DNA of 54,325 nucleotides from Streptomyces glaucescens (GCF_002154375.1 NZ_MUND01000058.1:1-54325); one strand, 5' to 3'; counted from the first letter of the stretch, positions 18,733-27,674 are shown. The notes: generated by a model from the sequence alone, not told the origin. Translations and numbers: made by a program.

Positions 18733-20010
18733 GTGAAGCGCAAGCTGATATCCGCGATCGGTGTCGCGGGCATGATGATCTCGCTCGCTGCGTGCGGCGG
18801 CGACGACGGCGGCGACGAGGGCAAGACCGGGGCGGACGGCTACGCGGGCCAGACCCTGACCGTCTGGGTCATGGACGGCTCCTCGCCGGACCAGTGGCAG
18901 AAGGACGTGGCCGCCGCCTTCGAGAAGAAGACCAAGGCCAAGGTCAAGTTCGAGATCCAGCAGTGGAACGGCATCCAGCAGAAGCTGACCACCGCCCTGT
19001 CGGAGGAGAACCCGCCGGACGTCTTCGAGATCGGCAACACCCAGACCCCGGCCTACGCCAAGACCGGCGGCCTCGCCGACCTCGCGGACCTCAAGGCCGA
19101 GATCGGCGCCGACTGGACCGAGTCGCTCAACAACTCCTCGGTGTACGAGGGCAAGCAGTACGCGGCCCCCTGGTACTTCGCCAACCGCGTCGTCATCTAC
19201 AACAAGAAGGTCTGGGCCGACGCCGGCATCAAGGACCTGCCCAAGACCCGCGACGAGTTCTACGCCGACCTCAAGCAGATCGACGCCAAGACCGACGCCG
19301 AGCCGATCTACCTGCCCGGCCAGAACTGGTACCACTTCGTCGGCCTGGTCGTCGGCGAGGGCGGCGAACTGGTCAAGAAGGACGGCGACAAGTACGTCTC
19401 CAACCTGGCCGACCCGAAGGTCGCCGCCGCCATGGAGACGTACAAGAAGTTCCAGTCCCTCTCCAAGGCCCCCAAGGACAAGGACGAGGCCACCCCGCAG
19501 CAGGGCGAGGTCTTCGGCAAGGGCAACGTCGGCGCCTTCATCGGCATGGGCTGGGAAGCCGGCATCGCCATCGAGGCCAACCCGAAGATCGAGAAGGAGA
19601 TCGGCTACTTCACCATCCCCGGTGCCACGGCCGGCAAGCCCGAGGGTGTCTTCCTCGGCGGCTCCAACCTCGCCGTCGCCGCGGGCAGCAAGAAGCAGGA
19701 ACTGGCCAAGGAGTTCCTGAAGATCGCCCTGTCCGACCAGTACGAGGGCCAGCTGGCCAAGCTCAACGGCGTCATCCCCAACAAGGAGTCGCTGCAGGGC
19801 AACGTCAAGGGCAACGCGGCCGCCGAGGCCATGGCCCCGGCCGCCGCGGGCGGTGGCACCACGCCGCTGATCCCGGAGTGGGCCGCGGTCGAGAACGCTC
19901 CCAACCCGGTCAAGACCTACATGACCGCGGTGCTGAACGGTAAGTCCCCGGCCCAGGCCGCCAAGCAGGTCGAGGACGAGTTCAACAAGCGCCTGGCACA
20001 GCAGCAGTAA
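18733..20010 (+). CDS. dasA: DasA, chitooligosaccharide/chitobiose-binding lipoprotein of the DasABC ABC transporter
   Basis: A 425-residue family 1 extracellular solute-binding protein. The N-terminus VKRKLISAIG leads through a hydrophobic stretch to the lipobox LAAC with C21, so it is a membrane-anchored lipoprotein. An acidic Gly/Asp linker follows. Ligand-domain features include VWVMDGSSPDQWQ and PPDVFEIGNTQTPAYA. GTG 18733 has GAGGAGGG directly upstream. DasA binds (GlcNAc)2 and passes it to DasBC; the ATPase MsiK is encoded elsewhere. A strong intercistronic hairpin after the stop probably sets a higher DasA level. Confidence 0.95.
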   Translation: MKRKLISAIGVAGMMISLAACGGDDGGDEGKTGADGYAGQTLTVWVMDGSSPDQWQKDVAAAFEKKTKAKVKFEIQQWNGIQQKLTTALSEENPPDVFEIGNTQTPAYAKTGGLADLADLKAEIGADWTESLNNSSVYEGKQYAAPWYFANRVVIYNKKVWADAGIKDLPKTRDEFYADLKQIDAKTDAEPIYLPGQNWYHFVGLVVGEGGELVKKDGDKYVSNLADPKVAAAMETYKKFQSLSKAPKDKDEATPQQGEVFGKGNVGAFIGMGWEAGIAIEANPKIEKEIGYFTIPGATAGKPEGVFLGGSNLAVAAGSKKQELAKEFLKIALSDQYEGQLAKLNGVIPNKESLQGNVKGNAAAEAMAPAAAGGGTTPLIPEWAAVENAPNPVKTYMTAVLNGKSPAQAAKQVEDEFNKRLAQQQ

Positions 20011-20022
20011 GGCGCTCGCCGA

Positions 20023-20063
20023 GGGCGGGGGCCGCACGCGGACACGCGCCAGGGCCCCCGCCC
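20023..20063 (+). terminator. intercistronic hairpin between dasA and dasB
   Basis: A perfect 11-bp GC stem (GGGCGGGGGCC at 20023-20033 with GGCCCCCGCCC at 20053-20063) and a 19-base loop lie 13 bases after the dasA stop. No dasBC promoter is obvious, so it is best read as partial attenuation or 3'-end protection of dasA mRNA. Confidence 0.7.
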
Positions 20064-20100
20064 CGCGAACAGTCGTAGGTCTAGAGAAGAGATGGCGAGC

Positions 20101-21090
20101 ATGACCGTGCAGACCGAACGGCCGCCCTCCGGCCCGGCGGACGTCCGCAAGGGGGCGGACGTCGTGGGATCCGGCCGGCCCACCCAGCGAGCCGCGTCCC
20201 GCGCCGGCGCGCTCGGCCCCTACCTCCTGCTGCTGCCGGCCTGCGCGGCCACCGTGCTGCTGCTCGGCTGGCCGCTGGTCAAGGACGTCCTGCTGTCGTT
20301 CCAGAACCTCAACATGGCGCAGCTGATCCAGCACGTCACCGAGTGGAACGGCGTCGACAACTACAAGGAGGTCCTCACCGGCGAGGACTTCTGGCGGGTC
20401 ACCCTCCGGTCGATCCTGTTCACGGCGGTCAACGTCGTCCTGACGATGCTCCTCGGCGCCCTGGTCGGCCTGCTGCTCGCCCGCCTCGGCAAGCGGATGC
20501 GCTTCACCCTGATGGTCGGCCTGGTGCTCGCCTGGGCGATGCCGGTGGTCGCCGCGTCCACCGTCTACCAGTGGCTGTTCGCCCAGCGCTTCGGCGTCGT
20601 CAACTGGGTCCTGGACAAGCTCGGCTGGCACTCCATGGCCGACTACAGCTGGACCAGCAGCCAGATGTCGACGTTCTTCGTCGTCACCGTGCTGATCGTG
20701 TGGCAGTCCATCCCGTTCGTCGCGATCAACCTCTACGCCGCGACGACCACCATCCCCACCGAGCTCTACGAAGCCGCCTCCCTCGACGGCGCGGGCGCCT
20801 GGCGCAGCTTCACCACGGTCACCCTGCCCTTCCTGCGCCCCTTCCTCTACGCGACGACCTTCCTCGAGATCATCTGGATCTTCAAGGCGTTCGTGCAGGT
20901 CTTCACCATCAACGGCGGCGGGCCCGACCGGCTCACCGAGATCCTGCCCGTCTACGCCTACATCGAGGGCGTCGGCAACCAGCACTACGGCATGGGCGCG
21001 GCGATCGCCGTCCTGACCATCCTGATCCTGCTCGGCCTCACCGCCTACTACCTGCGGATCGTGCTCAAGCAAGAGGAGGACGAGCTGTGA
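20101..21090 (+). CDS. dasB: DasB, ABC transporter permease for chitooligosaccharides
   Basis: A 329-residue MalF-type permease with six predicted membrane helices and the inner-membrane EAA loop EAASLDGAGAWRSFTTVTLP (about residues 220-239), which contacts the ATPase. ATG 20101 is preferred to ATG 20092. The purine-rich AGAAGAG abuts the first ATG but is correctly spaced, 9 bases, from the second. The stop overlaps the dasC start. With DasC it forms the pore through which (GlcNAc)2 enters. Confidence 0.93.
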   Translation: MTVQTERPPSGPADVRKGADVVGSGRPTQRAASRAGALGPYLLLLPACAATVLLLGWPLVKDVLLSFQNLNMAQLIQHVTEWNGVDNYKEVLTGEDFWRVTLRSILFTAVNVVLTMLLGALVGLLLARLGKRMRFTLMVGLVLAWAMPVVAASTVYQWLFAQRFGVVNWVLDKLGWHSMADYSWTSSQMSTFFVVTVLIVWQSIPFVAINLYAATTTIPTELYEAASLDGAGAWRSFTTVTLPFLRPFLYATTFLEIIWIFKAFVQVFTINGGGPDRLTEILPVYAYIEGVGNQHYGMGAAIAVLTILILLGLTAYYLRIVLKQEEDEL

Positions 21091-21917
21091 AGCGCTCGCT
21101 CTTCGGCCGCCTGTGGCCCAACGCCACGGCCGTCGTCCTGTTCATCGGCTTCGTCTTCCCCGTGTACTGGATGTTCGCCACGGCCTTCAAGCCGACCGGC
21201 GACATCATCTCCGAGGACCCGGTCTGGTTCCCGACCGACGTCACCTTCGAGCACTTCAGGACCGCGACCGGCGTCGACCACTTCTGGACGTACGTCACCA
21301 ACTCGCTGACGGTGACGATCCTCGCGGTGGTCTTCTCCCTGATCATCGCGCTCGCCGGCTCCTTCGCCCTGGCCCGCATGCGGTTCAAGGGGCGGCGCGG
21401 CTTCATCATCGGCTTCATGCTGGCGCAGATGGCGCCCTGGGAAGTCATGATCATCGCGATGTACATGATCGTCCGGGACGCGTCGATGCTGAACAGCCTG
21501 GTCCCGCTGACGCTCTTCTACATGATGATGATCCTCCCCTTCACCATCCTGACGCTGCGCGGCTTCGTCGCCGCCGTCCCGCAGGAGCTGGAGGAGGCGG
21601 CCATGGTCGACGGCTGCACCCGCGTCCAGGCCTTCCGCCGGGTGATCCTGCCGCTGCTCGCGCCCGGACTGATGTCGACCTCGCTGTTCGGCTTCATCAC
21701 CGCCTGGAACGAGTTCGCGCTGGTGCTGATCCTCAACAAGGAGGCCGAGTCCCAGACGCTGCCGCTGTGGCTGTCCAGCTTCCGCAGCGCCTTCGGCGAC
21801 GACTGGGGCGCCACCATGGCGGCCTCCTCGCTCTTCGCGATCCCGATCCTCATCCTCTTCGTCTTCCTCCAGCGCAAGGCCGTCAGCGGCCTGACCGCCG
21901 GCGCCGTGAAGGGATAA
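21087..21917 (+). CDS. dasC: DasC, ABC transporter permease for chitooligosaccharides
   Basis: A 276-residue MalG-type permease from GTG 21087, overlapping the dasB stop (GTGA), with AAGAGGAGGA 7 bases upstream. It has six helices and the EAA motif EEAAMVDGCTRVQAFRRVIL at about 170-189. It pairs with DasB. No ATPase gene follows, which agrees with use of the shared MsiK ATPase in Streptomyces sugar transporters. Confidence 0.93.
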   Translation: MKRSLFGRLWPNATAVVLFIGFVFPVYWMFATAFKPTGDIISEDPVWFPTDVTFEHFRTATGVDHFWTYVTNSLTVTILAVVFSLIIALAGSFALARMRFKGRRGFIIGFMLAQMAPWEVMIIAMYMIVRDASMLNSLVPLTLFYMMMILPFTILTLRGFVAAVPQELEEAAMVDGCTRVQAFRRVILPLLAPGLMSTSLFGFITAWNEFALVLILNKEAESQTLPLWLSSFRSAFGDDWGATMAASSLFAIPILILFVFLQRKAVSGLTAGAVKG

Positions 21918-21925
21918 CCCCCTCG

Positions 21926-23410
21926 ATGACGACATTCGCCAGCGAAACCGACACCCTGACCCGGGACGCGCTGACGGTCCTCCAGCCCGGCTTCACCGGC
22001 ACCACCGCCCCCGACTGGCTGCTGCGCCGCCTCGGCGAAGGCCTCGCCTCGGTGGGCCTGTTCGGGCGCAACATCTCCTCCCCGGAACAACTGGCCGCGC
22101 TCACCGCGCAACTGCGCGCCGAACGGGACGACGTCCTGGTCGCCATCGACGAGGAGGGCGGCGACGTCACCCGCCTGGAGGTGGGCACCGGCTCCTCCTT
22201 CCCCGGCAACCACGCGCTGGGCGCCGTGGACGACGTGGAGCTGACCCGCGAGGTCGCCCGTGAACTCGGCCGCCGCCTCGCCGCCTGCGGCGTCAACTTC
22301 AACTGGGCCCCCTCGGCGGACGTCAACTCCAACCCGGGCAACCCGGTGATCGGCGTCCGCTCCTTCGGCGCCGACCCGGACCTGGTCGCCCGGCACACGG
22401 CGGCATACGTGACGGGCCTGCAGTCCGCCGGTGTCGCCGCCTGCACCAAGCACTTCCCCGGCCACGGCGACACCGCCGTCGACTCCCACCACGCGCTGCC
22501 CCGCATCGACGTGGACCCGGTGGTGCTCGGCGACCGTGAACTGGCCCCCTTCCGCGCCGCCATCGCGGCCGGCACCCGGGCCGTGATGAGCGCCCACATC
22601 CTGGTCCCCGCCCTGGACCGGGACCGCCCGGCAACGTTGTCCCGCCGCATCCTCACCGACCTGCTGCGCGGCGAACTCGGCTACGACGGCCTGATCGTCA
22701 CCGACGGCATGGAGATGCAGGCCATCGCCGCCACCTACGGCATCGAACGCGGCAGCGTGCTCGCCATCGCCGCGGGCGCCGACGCGATCTGCGTGGGCGG
22801 CGGGCTCGCCGACGACGAGACGGTACGCCGCCTGCGCGACGCCCTGGTCGCCGCCGTACGCTCCGGTGAACTCGCCGAGGAACGGCTGGCCGACGCGGCG
22901 CGCCGGGTCCGGGAACTGGCCCGCTGGACGGCGGGGGCCGCCACCGAAGCCGGGCGGGACGGTTCCGGTGACGTCGGACTCACCGCGGCCCGGCGGGCGG
23001 TGCGGACCACCGGCGCGGACGGTTTCACCCCGCTCACCGAGGCGCCGTACGTGGCCGCGTTCACCCCGGTCGCCAACATCGCCGTCGGCGACGAGACCCC
23101 CTGGGGTGTGGCCGCCGAACTCGCCGGGCTCCTCCCCGGCACCGAGGCGGGCACCTTCACCGGCCCCGACGCGGGCGGCTCGGCCCTCGCGGCGGCCGGT
23201 GAACGCCGCATCGTCGCCGTCGTGCGCGACGAACACCGCCATCCCTGGATGGCTGCGGCCCTCGACACCCTGCTGACCGCCCGCCCCGACACCCTCGTGG
23301 TCGAGATGGGCGTCCCCCAGGCCCCGGCCCGAGGCGCCCTGCACATCGCCACCCACGGCGCGGCCCGGGTGTGCGGACGCGCGGCGGCGGAGATCATCGC
23401 GGGCGCGTAG
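21926..23410 (+). CDS. GH3 beta-N-acetylhexosaminidase (NagZ-like), cytoplasmic
   Basis: A 494-residue glycoside hydrolase family 3 protein 9 bases after dasC. The NagZ-type loop KHFPGHGDTAVDSHHALP (about 175-192) carries the Asp-His acid/base pair. VTDGMEM holds the nucleophile D260. There is no signal peptide, so it acts inside the cell, hydrolysing imported chitobiose to GlcNAc after DasABC uptake. The C-terminal about 150 residues form the second GH3 domain. Operon position downstream of dasABC makes this role likely. Muropeptide cleavage is an alternative. Confidence 0.9.
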   Translation: MTTFASETDTLTRDALTVLQPGFTGTTAPDWLLRRLGEGLASVGLFGRNISSPEQLAALTAQLRAERDDVLVAIDEEGGDVTRLEVGTGSSFPGNHALGAVDDVELTREVARELGRRLAACGVNFNWAPSADVNSNPGNPVIGVRSFGADPDLVARHTAAYVTGLQSAGVAACTKHFPGHGDTAVDSHHALPRIDVDPVVLGDRELAPFRAAIAAGTRAVMSAHILVPALDRDRPATLSRRILTDLLRGELGYDGLIVTDGMEMQAIAATYGIERGSVLAIAAGADAICVGGGLADDETVRRLRDALVAAVRSGELAEERLADAARRVRELARWTAGAATEAGRDGSGDVGLTAARRAVRTTGADGFTPLTEAPYVAAFTPVANIAVGDETPWGVAAELAGLLPGTEAGTFTGPDAGGSALAAAGERRIVAVVRDEHRHPWMAAALDTLLTARPDTLVVEMGVPQAPARGALHIATHGAARVCGRAAAEIIAGA

Positions 23411-23821
23411 CCGCCGCGCCCAGGGCCCGCCACCGGGCCCTGGGCGGTGCGTGGCGCGGGCCGGTGCGTCGGGGGGCGTTGCCGGCACGACGCCGAAGAC
23501 CTCGGCCGCGGCGCGAAGGGCCTCGGCCGCGGTGCCGGCAGGGCCGCGCCGGGTTCTGTCGTCGGTCGGCTGCGGGTGGGGCGTGGCTGGTCGCGCGGTT
23601 CCCCGCGTACCTGGGTGGGCGGGGTGGCCGTCGGTCTGCCTGCGCAGGCAGTCTCCGCGGGCCTCGTCGCGGTGTCGAGGGCGCCGGTCACCTGAAGAAG
23701 GTGGCCGGCGCCCTTCCGCGCGGCGGGCGCGGGACCCGATGCGCGGCAGGGGCAGGGCACGGACACGGGCACGGCGAGCGGCGGGGTCAGGGCACGGGCA
23801 CGGACACGGCGAGCGGCGGGG
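23411..23821. other. noncoding interval between the GH3 gene and TetR gene
   Basis: About 410 bases between two convergent genes. It is very GC-rich with short CGG/GCC and GGGCACGG runs. No convincing gene is seen: the many open frames are composition artefacts without ribosome binding sites or matching codon bias. Its right end carries the 35-bp tandem duplication described separately. Confidence 0.6.
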
Positions 23822-23839
23822 TCAGGGCACGGGCACGGC
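23770..23839. repeat. 35-bp tandem duplication spanning the tetR stop codon
   Basis: Two copies (23770-23804 and 23805-23839) differ at one terminal base, and each contains GGCGAGCGGCGGGGTCAGGG. The second copy includes the TetR stop (23822-23824), so the first copy is a duplicated 3' end just outside the gene. A partial third GGGCACGG-rich copy lies to the left. Confidence 0.85.
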
Positions 23840-24412
23840 GACGAGGGCACGGACGAGCCGCTCGACCCGGTCCCGCGCATCCGGTGCGTCCGCCCCGTCC
23901 GTCATCAGCAGGTGATGCAGCGTCCCCACCAGGGCGAGTGCGACGGACTGCGGGTCGACCCCGGTGCCGACCCGCCCCAGCCGCCGCTCCTCCCTCAGGT
24001 AGCCGTCGACCGATGCCTGGACCACGTCGAACCCCGGGGCGCCCGCCCGCCACGCCTCCCGGATCCGCCGGGACGCGGCCGGACGGGTGACGGCCAGTCC
24101 CACGACGCCGGGATCCAGGGACAGCACGGCCGACGCCACGGCCATGAGGTTGCCGGCCACCGTGCCCGTGCCCGCCCGGGCCGGCAGTGCCGCCGCGAGG
24201 GCCGAGGCGCGCGCGAACCGGTCGAGCACGAGGTCGGCGACGAACTCGTCGAGGCCCGTGAAGTGGGTGTGCAGCACCCCCTTGGCGCAGCCGGCCTCGT
24301 GTGTGACCGCCCGGCTGGTGAGGGCGGCGGCGCCGTCCCGGGCCACGACCCGTTCCGCGGCGTCGAAAAGGCGCTCCCGCAGATCCGGAATCGCGACTCC
24401 ACGCGGTGACAT
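23822..24412 (-). CDS. TetR-family transcriptional regulator
   Basis: 196 residues from ATG 24412, with GGAGG six bases upstream. The N-terminal helix-turn-helix lies at about residues 20-60 (TSRAVTHEAGCAKGVLHTHF). The C-terminal ligand/dimer domain matches no ligand I can name. It is divergent from a methyltransferase gene. The 128-base gap holds two matching palindromes 42 bases apart, probable operators, so it most likely represses itself and the methyltransferase. Its 3' end lies in a tandem duplication. Confidence 0.88.
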   Translation of the reverse strand: MSPRGVAIPDLRERLFDAAERVVARDGAAALTSRAVTHEAGCAKGVLHTHFTGLDEFVADLVLDRFARASALAAALPARAGTGTVAGNLMAVASAVLSLDPGVVGLAVTRPAASRRIREAWRAGAPGFDVVQASVDGYLREERRLGRVGTGVDPQSVALALVGTLHHLLMTDGADAPDARDRVERLVRALVAVPVP

Positions 24413-24443
24413 CAAGTTCCTCCAGAGACCCGGCCGTTGCAGT

Positions 24444-24501
24444 ATGGGCGATTGCCCATTGCCAGTGCGGGCGTGTGCCCGTACGTTGGGCGGACGCCCA
24501 T
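24444..24501. promoter_or_regulatory. pair of palindromic operators for the divergent TetR regulator
   Basis: ATGGGCGATTGCCCAT (24444-24459) and TTGGGCGGACGCCCAT (24486-24501) agree at 12 of 16 positions. Each has dyad symmetry around GGGC/GCCC. Their 42-base spacing is four helical turns, so dimers would bind the same DNA face in the tetR/methyltransferase divergent promoter region. Confidence 0.75.
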
Positions 24502-24540
24502 TCTAGGCGGTCGGACTACTCGCGCGGGAGGTCACCGCAT

Positions 24541-25476
24541 ATGCACGGCATCGCCAACACCGCACAGGCGCAGGCATGGAACGGCTACGAAGGGTCCCAC
24601 TGGGCCGCCCACCAGGACCGCTGGGACGCCGTCAACGCCGGCTTCGGTCAGCTCCTGCTCGACGCCGCCGCCATCCGTCCCGGCGACCGCGTCCTCGACA
24701 TCGGCTGCGGGGCCGGAGCCACCACCCGGCTCGCCGCCCGAGCGGCGGCCGGCGAGTCCGACGATGCCGCTCCGTCCCGGGACGGTCACGCCCTCGGCGT
24801 GGACATCTCCGCCCCCATGCTGGGGCGCGCCCGGGCCAGGGCGGAGCAGGAAGGGCCCGCCAACATCGCTTTCCTGCACGGCGACGCCCAGGTCCACCCC
24901 TTCGCCCCCGGCTCCCACGACGTGGCGATCAGCCGCTTCGGCATCATGTTCTTCGCCGACCCGGTCGCCGCGTTCGCCAACATCGCGACCGCGCTGCGCC
25001 CCGGCGGACGCATCGCCTTCCTCTGCGCCGCCGAACCCGAGGGCAACGAGTGGCTGCGGGCCCTCACCGCGCTCGGCGACCTCCTGCCGATGGAGGGCTT
25101 CGGCGCGCCCGGCGGACCGGGCATGTTCTCGCTCTCCGACGCCGGCACCGCGACCGGACTGCTCACCGCCGCCGGCTTCGCGGACGTGCGCGCCGAGCAC
25201 GTGCAGGCGTACGGCACCTGGGGGAGCGACGCCGCCGAGGCGGCCGGCTTCCTGCTCGACTCCGGCCCCGGCCGCCACCTCCTCGGGCGCGTCGATCCCG
25301 GCACCCGGGACCGCGTCCGCAGCCGCCTCATCGACCGGCTCCGGCCGTACGAGACGCACGGCGCGCTCCGGCTGCGCGGCACCGCCTGGCTGCTGACCGC
25401 CACCCGCCCGGCCCCTCCCGCCGAGCGTGCGTGCCCGGCGTCGCGGGGCAGGCGGGAATCGCCGGACGCCCCCTAG
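24541..25476 (+). CDS. class I SAM-dependent methyltransferase
   Basis: A 311-residue Rossmann methyltransferase. Motif I is VLDIGCGAGATT (about 54-65), the acidic turn is GVDIS (about 85-89), and motif IV is DVAISRFGIMFF with the following DP. ATG 24541 follows GGGAGGT. Family members methylate small molecules (UbiE/arsenite/sarcosine-type); the substrate is not evident. Divergence from a TetR gene suggests induction by a small molecule. The stop TAG overlaps the nagB stop on the other strand within CTAG (25473-25476). Confidence 0.85.
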   Translation: MHGIANTAQAQAWNGYEGSHWAAHQDRWDAVNAGFGQLLLDAAAIRPGDRVLDIGCGAGATTRLAARAAAGESDDAAPSRDGHALGVDISAPMLGRARARAEQEGPANIAFLHGDAQVHPFAPGSHDVAISRFGIMFFADPVAAFANIATALRPGGRIAFLCAAEPEGNEWLRALTALGDLLPMEGFGAPGGPGMFSLSDAGTATGLLTAAGFADVRAEHVQAYGTWGSDAAEAAGFLLDSGPGRHLLGRVDPGTRDRVRSRLIDRLRPYETHGALRLRGTAWLLTATRPAPPAERACPASRGRRESPDAP

Positions 25477-26258
25477 ATCCCCTGCCACTCCGGCTTGTTG
25501 GCGTACGTGTGCCGGAAGTAGTCCGCGAGCTTCAGCTTGGACGCCGCGGCCTCGTCGACGACGACCGTGGCGTGCGGGTGCAGCTGCAGCGCGGAGGCGG
25601 GACACACCGCGGCGACCGGCCCCTCCACCGTCGCGGCGACCGCGTCGGCCTTGCCCTCCCCGGTGGCCAGCAGTACCAGGTGCCGCGCCTCCAGGATCGT
25701 CCCGATGCCCTGGGTGATGACGTGGTGCGGGACCTGGTCGATGTCGCCCTCGAAGAAGCGCGCGTTGTCGACCCGGGTCTGCTCGGTCAGCGTCTTGATC
25801 CGGGTGCGCGAGGCGAGGGAGGAGCAGGGCTCGTTGAACCCGATGTGCCCGTCGGTGCCGATCCCGAGCAGCTGCAGATCCACCCCGCCGGCCTCGGCGA
25901 GCGCCCTGTCGTACGCCTCGCAGGCCGCCTGGACGTCCTCCGCCTCGCCGTCGGGTCCCATGAACGCGTCCATCGACAGCCCCAGCGGCTCCAGCACCTC
26001 GCGCCGCAGCACGGAACGGTACGACTCCGGGTGCGACGCGGGCAGCCCGACGTACTCGTCGAGCTGGGCGATCCGTGCGCGCGAGGCGTCCACGGCCCCG
26101 GAGCGCACCTTGGCCGTGAGGGCCTGGTAGATGGGCAGCGGCGTGGAGCCGGTGGCCACACCGAGCAGGGCGTCGGGCTTGCGCCGGAGCAGCTGAGCCA
26201 TGGCCTCGGCAATCAGCTCGCCGCCGGCCTGTGCGTCCGGAACGATGACAACTTCCAC
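25473..26258 (-). CDS. nagB: glucosamine-6-phosphate deaminase NagB
   Basis: 261 residues. GVATGSTPLP (33-42) is the phosphate loop, LDEYVGL (66-72) carries the catalytic Asp/Glu, and GIGTDGHIGFNEP (132-144) holds H138. It converts glucosamine-6-phosphate to fructose-6-phosphate and ammonia, the last step joining GlcNAc catabolism to glycolysis. GTG 26258 is chosen because GGCAGG lies six bases upstream. A perfect-looking dre site sits about 50 bases before the start. Its substrate is also the DasR effector, closing the regulatory loop. Confidence 0.96.
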   Translation of the reverse strand: MEVVIVPDAQAGGELIAEAMAQLLRRKPDALLGVATGSTPLPIYQALTAKVRSGAVDASRARIAQLDEYVGLPASHPESYRSVLRREVLEPLGLSMDAFMGPDGEAEDVQAACEAYDRALAEAGGVDLQLLGIGTDGHIGFNEPCSSLASRTRIKTLTEQTRVDNARFFEGDIDQVPHHVITQGIGTILEARHLVLLATGEGKADAVAATVEGPVAAVCPASALQLHPHATVVVDEAAASKLKLADYFRHTYANKPEWQGI

Positions 26259-26308
26259 GCTGGGCCTGCCGATCTGAAGAGGGACTCGAAGGCACCCGGG
26301 AGGGGCCA

Positions 26309-26324
26309 TGTGGTTTAGACCAAT
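26309..26324. promoter_or_regulatory. dre operator before nagB
   Basis: TGTGGTTTAGACCAAT contains the dyad TGGTTTAGACCA, a known dre form, about 50 bases upstream of the nagB GTG. It could also influence the divergent SIS-domain gene at 26571. Confidence 0.85.
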
Positions 26325-26570
26325 CTAACAGAGCGGGGGTGCCCGTCCCAGGTGTCGCGGGCCGTTCGACGCAGGCGTGACGGCGGGATGAACGCCAGGG
26401 ATCGCACCATCCGTGCCGCCCGGCCGTGCCACTCGTCCGGCGGCCGTACGTCACCGCGCCCCGCCCGTTCGGCCGTCCCCCGCTCTGCCCCGGAGATCCG
26501 CCGTGAGCGGGCGCGCCGTCGCGCGGCGGAGTGGAATGGGAGCTGCACCCATGTCACCTCCGGAGGCCCC

Positions 26571-27641
26571 ATGACCGCCACTCCACCGGCCCGCCGCACC
26601 GACGCGCCCGGCCGGATCATGTCCCGCGAGATGGGCGAGCAGCCGGCCGTGCTGCGGCGGATCCTGGAGGGCGGCGCCCCGGACATCCGCCGGGTCGCCC
26701 AGGAGATCGCCGCCCGCGAACCCCGCTTCGTGCTGCTCACCGCCCGCGGCACCTCCGACAACGCGGCCCTCTACGCCAAGTACCTCGTGGAGATCCGTCT
26801 CGGTCTGCCCTGCGGTCTCACCTCCATGTCGACCATCACCGCCTACGGCGCCCGTCCCGACCTCACCGACGTCCTGGTGATCACGGTGAGTCAGTCCGGC
26901 GGCTCCCCGGACCTGGTCGCCTCCACCCGGGCCGCCCGCCAGGCCGGTGCGATCACCCTCGCCGTCACCAACAACCCCGACTCGCCGTTGGCCGGCGTCG
27001 CCGAGTACCACCTCGACATCCTGGCCGGGCCGGAGAAGGCGCTGCCCGCGACCAAGACCTATACGGCCTCCCTCCTCGCGCTCTACCTGTTCGTCGAGGG
27101 CCTGCGCGGCGGCGACGGCACCGCGGCGCAGCCGCTGCCCGGTCTCGTCCAGCAGCTGCTCGCCCGGCAGGACGAGGTGCGCGCCCTCGCCGGCCGCTAC
27201 CGCTTCGCCGAACGCATGGTCATCACCTCGCGCGGCTACGGCTACCCCACGGCCAAGGAAGCCGCGCTGAAGCTGATGGAGACCAGCTACATCCCCGCCC
27301 TCTCGTACTCCGGTGCCGATCTGCTGCACGGCCCCCTCGCCATGGTCGACAACGTCTCACCGGTCATCGCCGTCGTCACCGAGGGCCGGGGCGGCGAGGC
27401 CCTCCAGCCGGTGCTGGACCGGCTGCGCGGGCGCGGCGCCGATCTGGTCGTCTTCGGCCCCAGGCGTCAGGTCGAGGAAGCGTCGGCCGGGTTCGTGCTG
27501 CCCACGGAGGGCGTCGCCGAGGAGGTGCAGCCGATCCTGGAGATCGTCCCGCTCCAGCTGCTGGCCTACGAGGTCACCATCGCCCGCGGCCAGGACCCGG
27601 ACGCCCCCCGCGCCCTCGCCAAGGTGACGGAGACCCGCTGA
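26571..27641 (+). CDS. SIS-domain sugar isomerase/deaminase (GlmS isomerase-like or AgaS-like)
   Basis: 356 residues from ATG 26571 with CGGAGG upstream. Two SIS domains are present: the first with ARGTSDNAALYAKY (about 63-76) and TVSQSGGSPD (about 104), the second with TSRGYGYPTAKEAALKL (about 220) and DLLHGPL. There is no glutamine-amidotransferase domain, so it is not a full GlmS. Such proteins isomerise or deaminate aminosugar phosphates. Divergent position next to nagB and the dre site supports a role in GlcN-6-P interconversion. Confidence 0.88.
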   Translation: MTATPPARRTDAPGRIMSREMGEQPAVLRRILEGGAPDIRRVAQEIAAREPRFVLLTARGTSDNAALYAKYLVEIRLGLPCGLTSMSTITAYGARPDLTDVLVITVSQSGGSPDLVASTRAARQAGAITLAVTNNPDSPLAGVAEYHLDILAGPEKALPATKTYTASLLALYLFVEGLRGGDGTAAQPLPGLVQQLLARQDEVRALAGRYRFAERMVITSRGYGYPTAKEAALKLMETSYIPALSYSGADLLHGPLAMVDNVSPVIAVVTEGRGGEALQPVLDRLRGRGADLVVFGPRRQVEEASAGFVLPTEGVAEEVQPILEIVPLQLLAYEVTIARGQDPDAPRALAKVTETR

Positions 27642-27674
27642 CGCCTCTCCACAGGCCCCACCGGCCCCACCGGC

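Noticed and set aside
20071-20086. Possible dre before dasB (GTAGGTCTAGAG)
   Set aside because: Only the left half resembles dre, and the right half does not match; not enough to call an operator.
18541-21072. 843-codon minus-strand frame opposite dasA-dasB
   Set aside because: Composition is an antisense shadow (His/Val/Leu/Gly/Asp repeats). The plus strand carries recognisable DasA and DasB.
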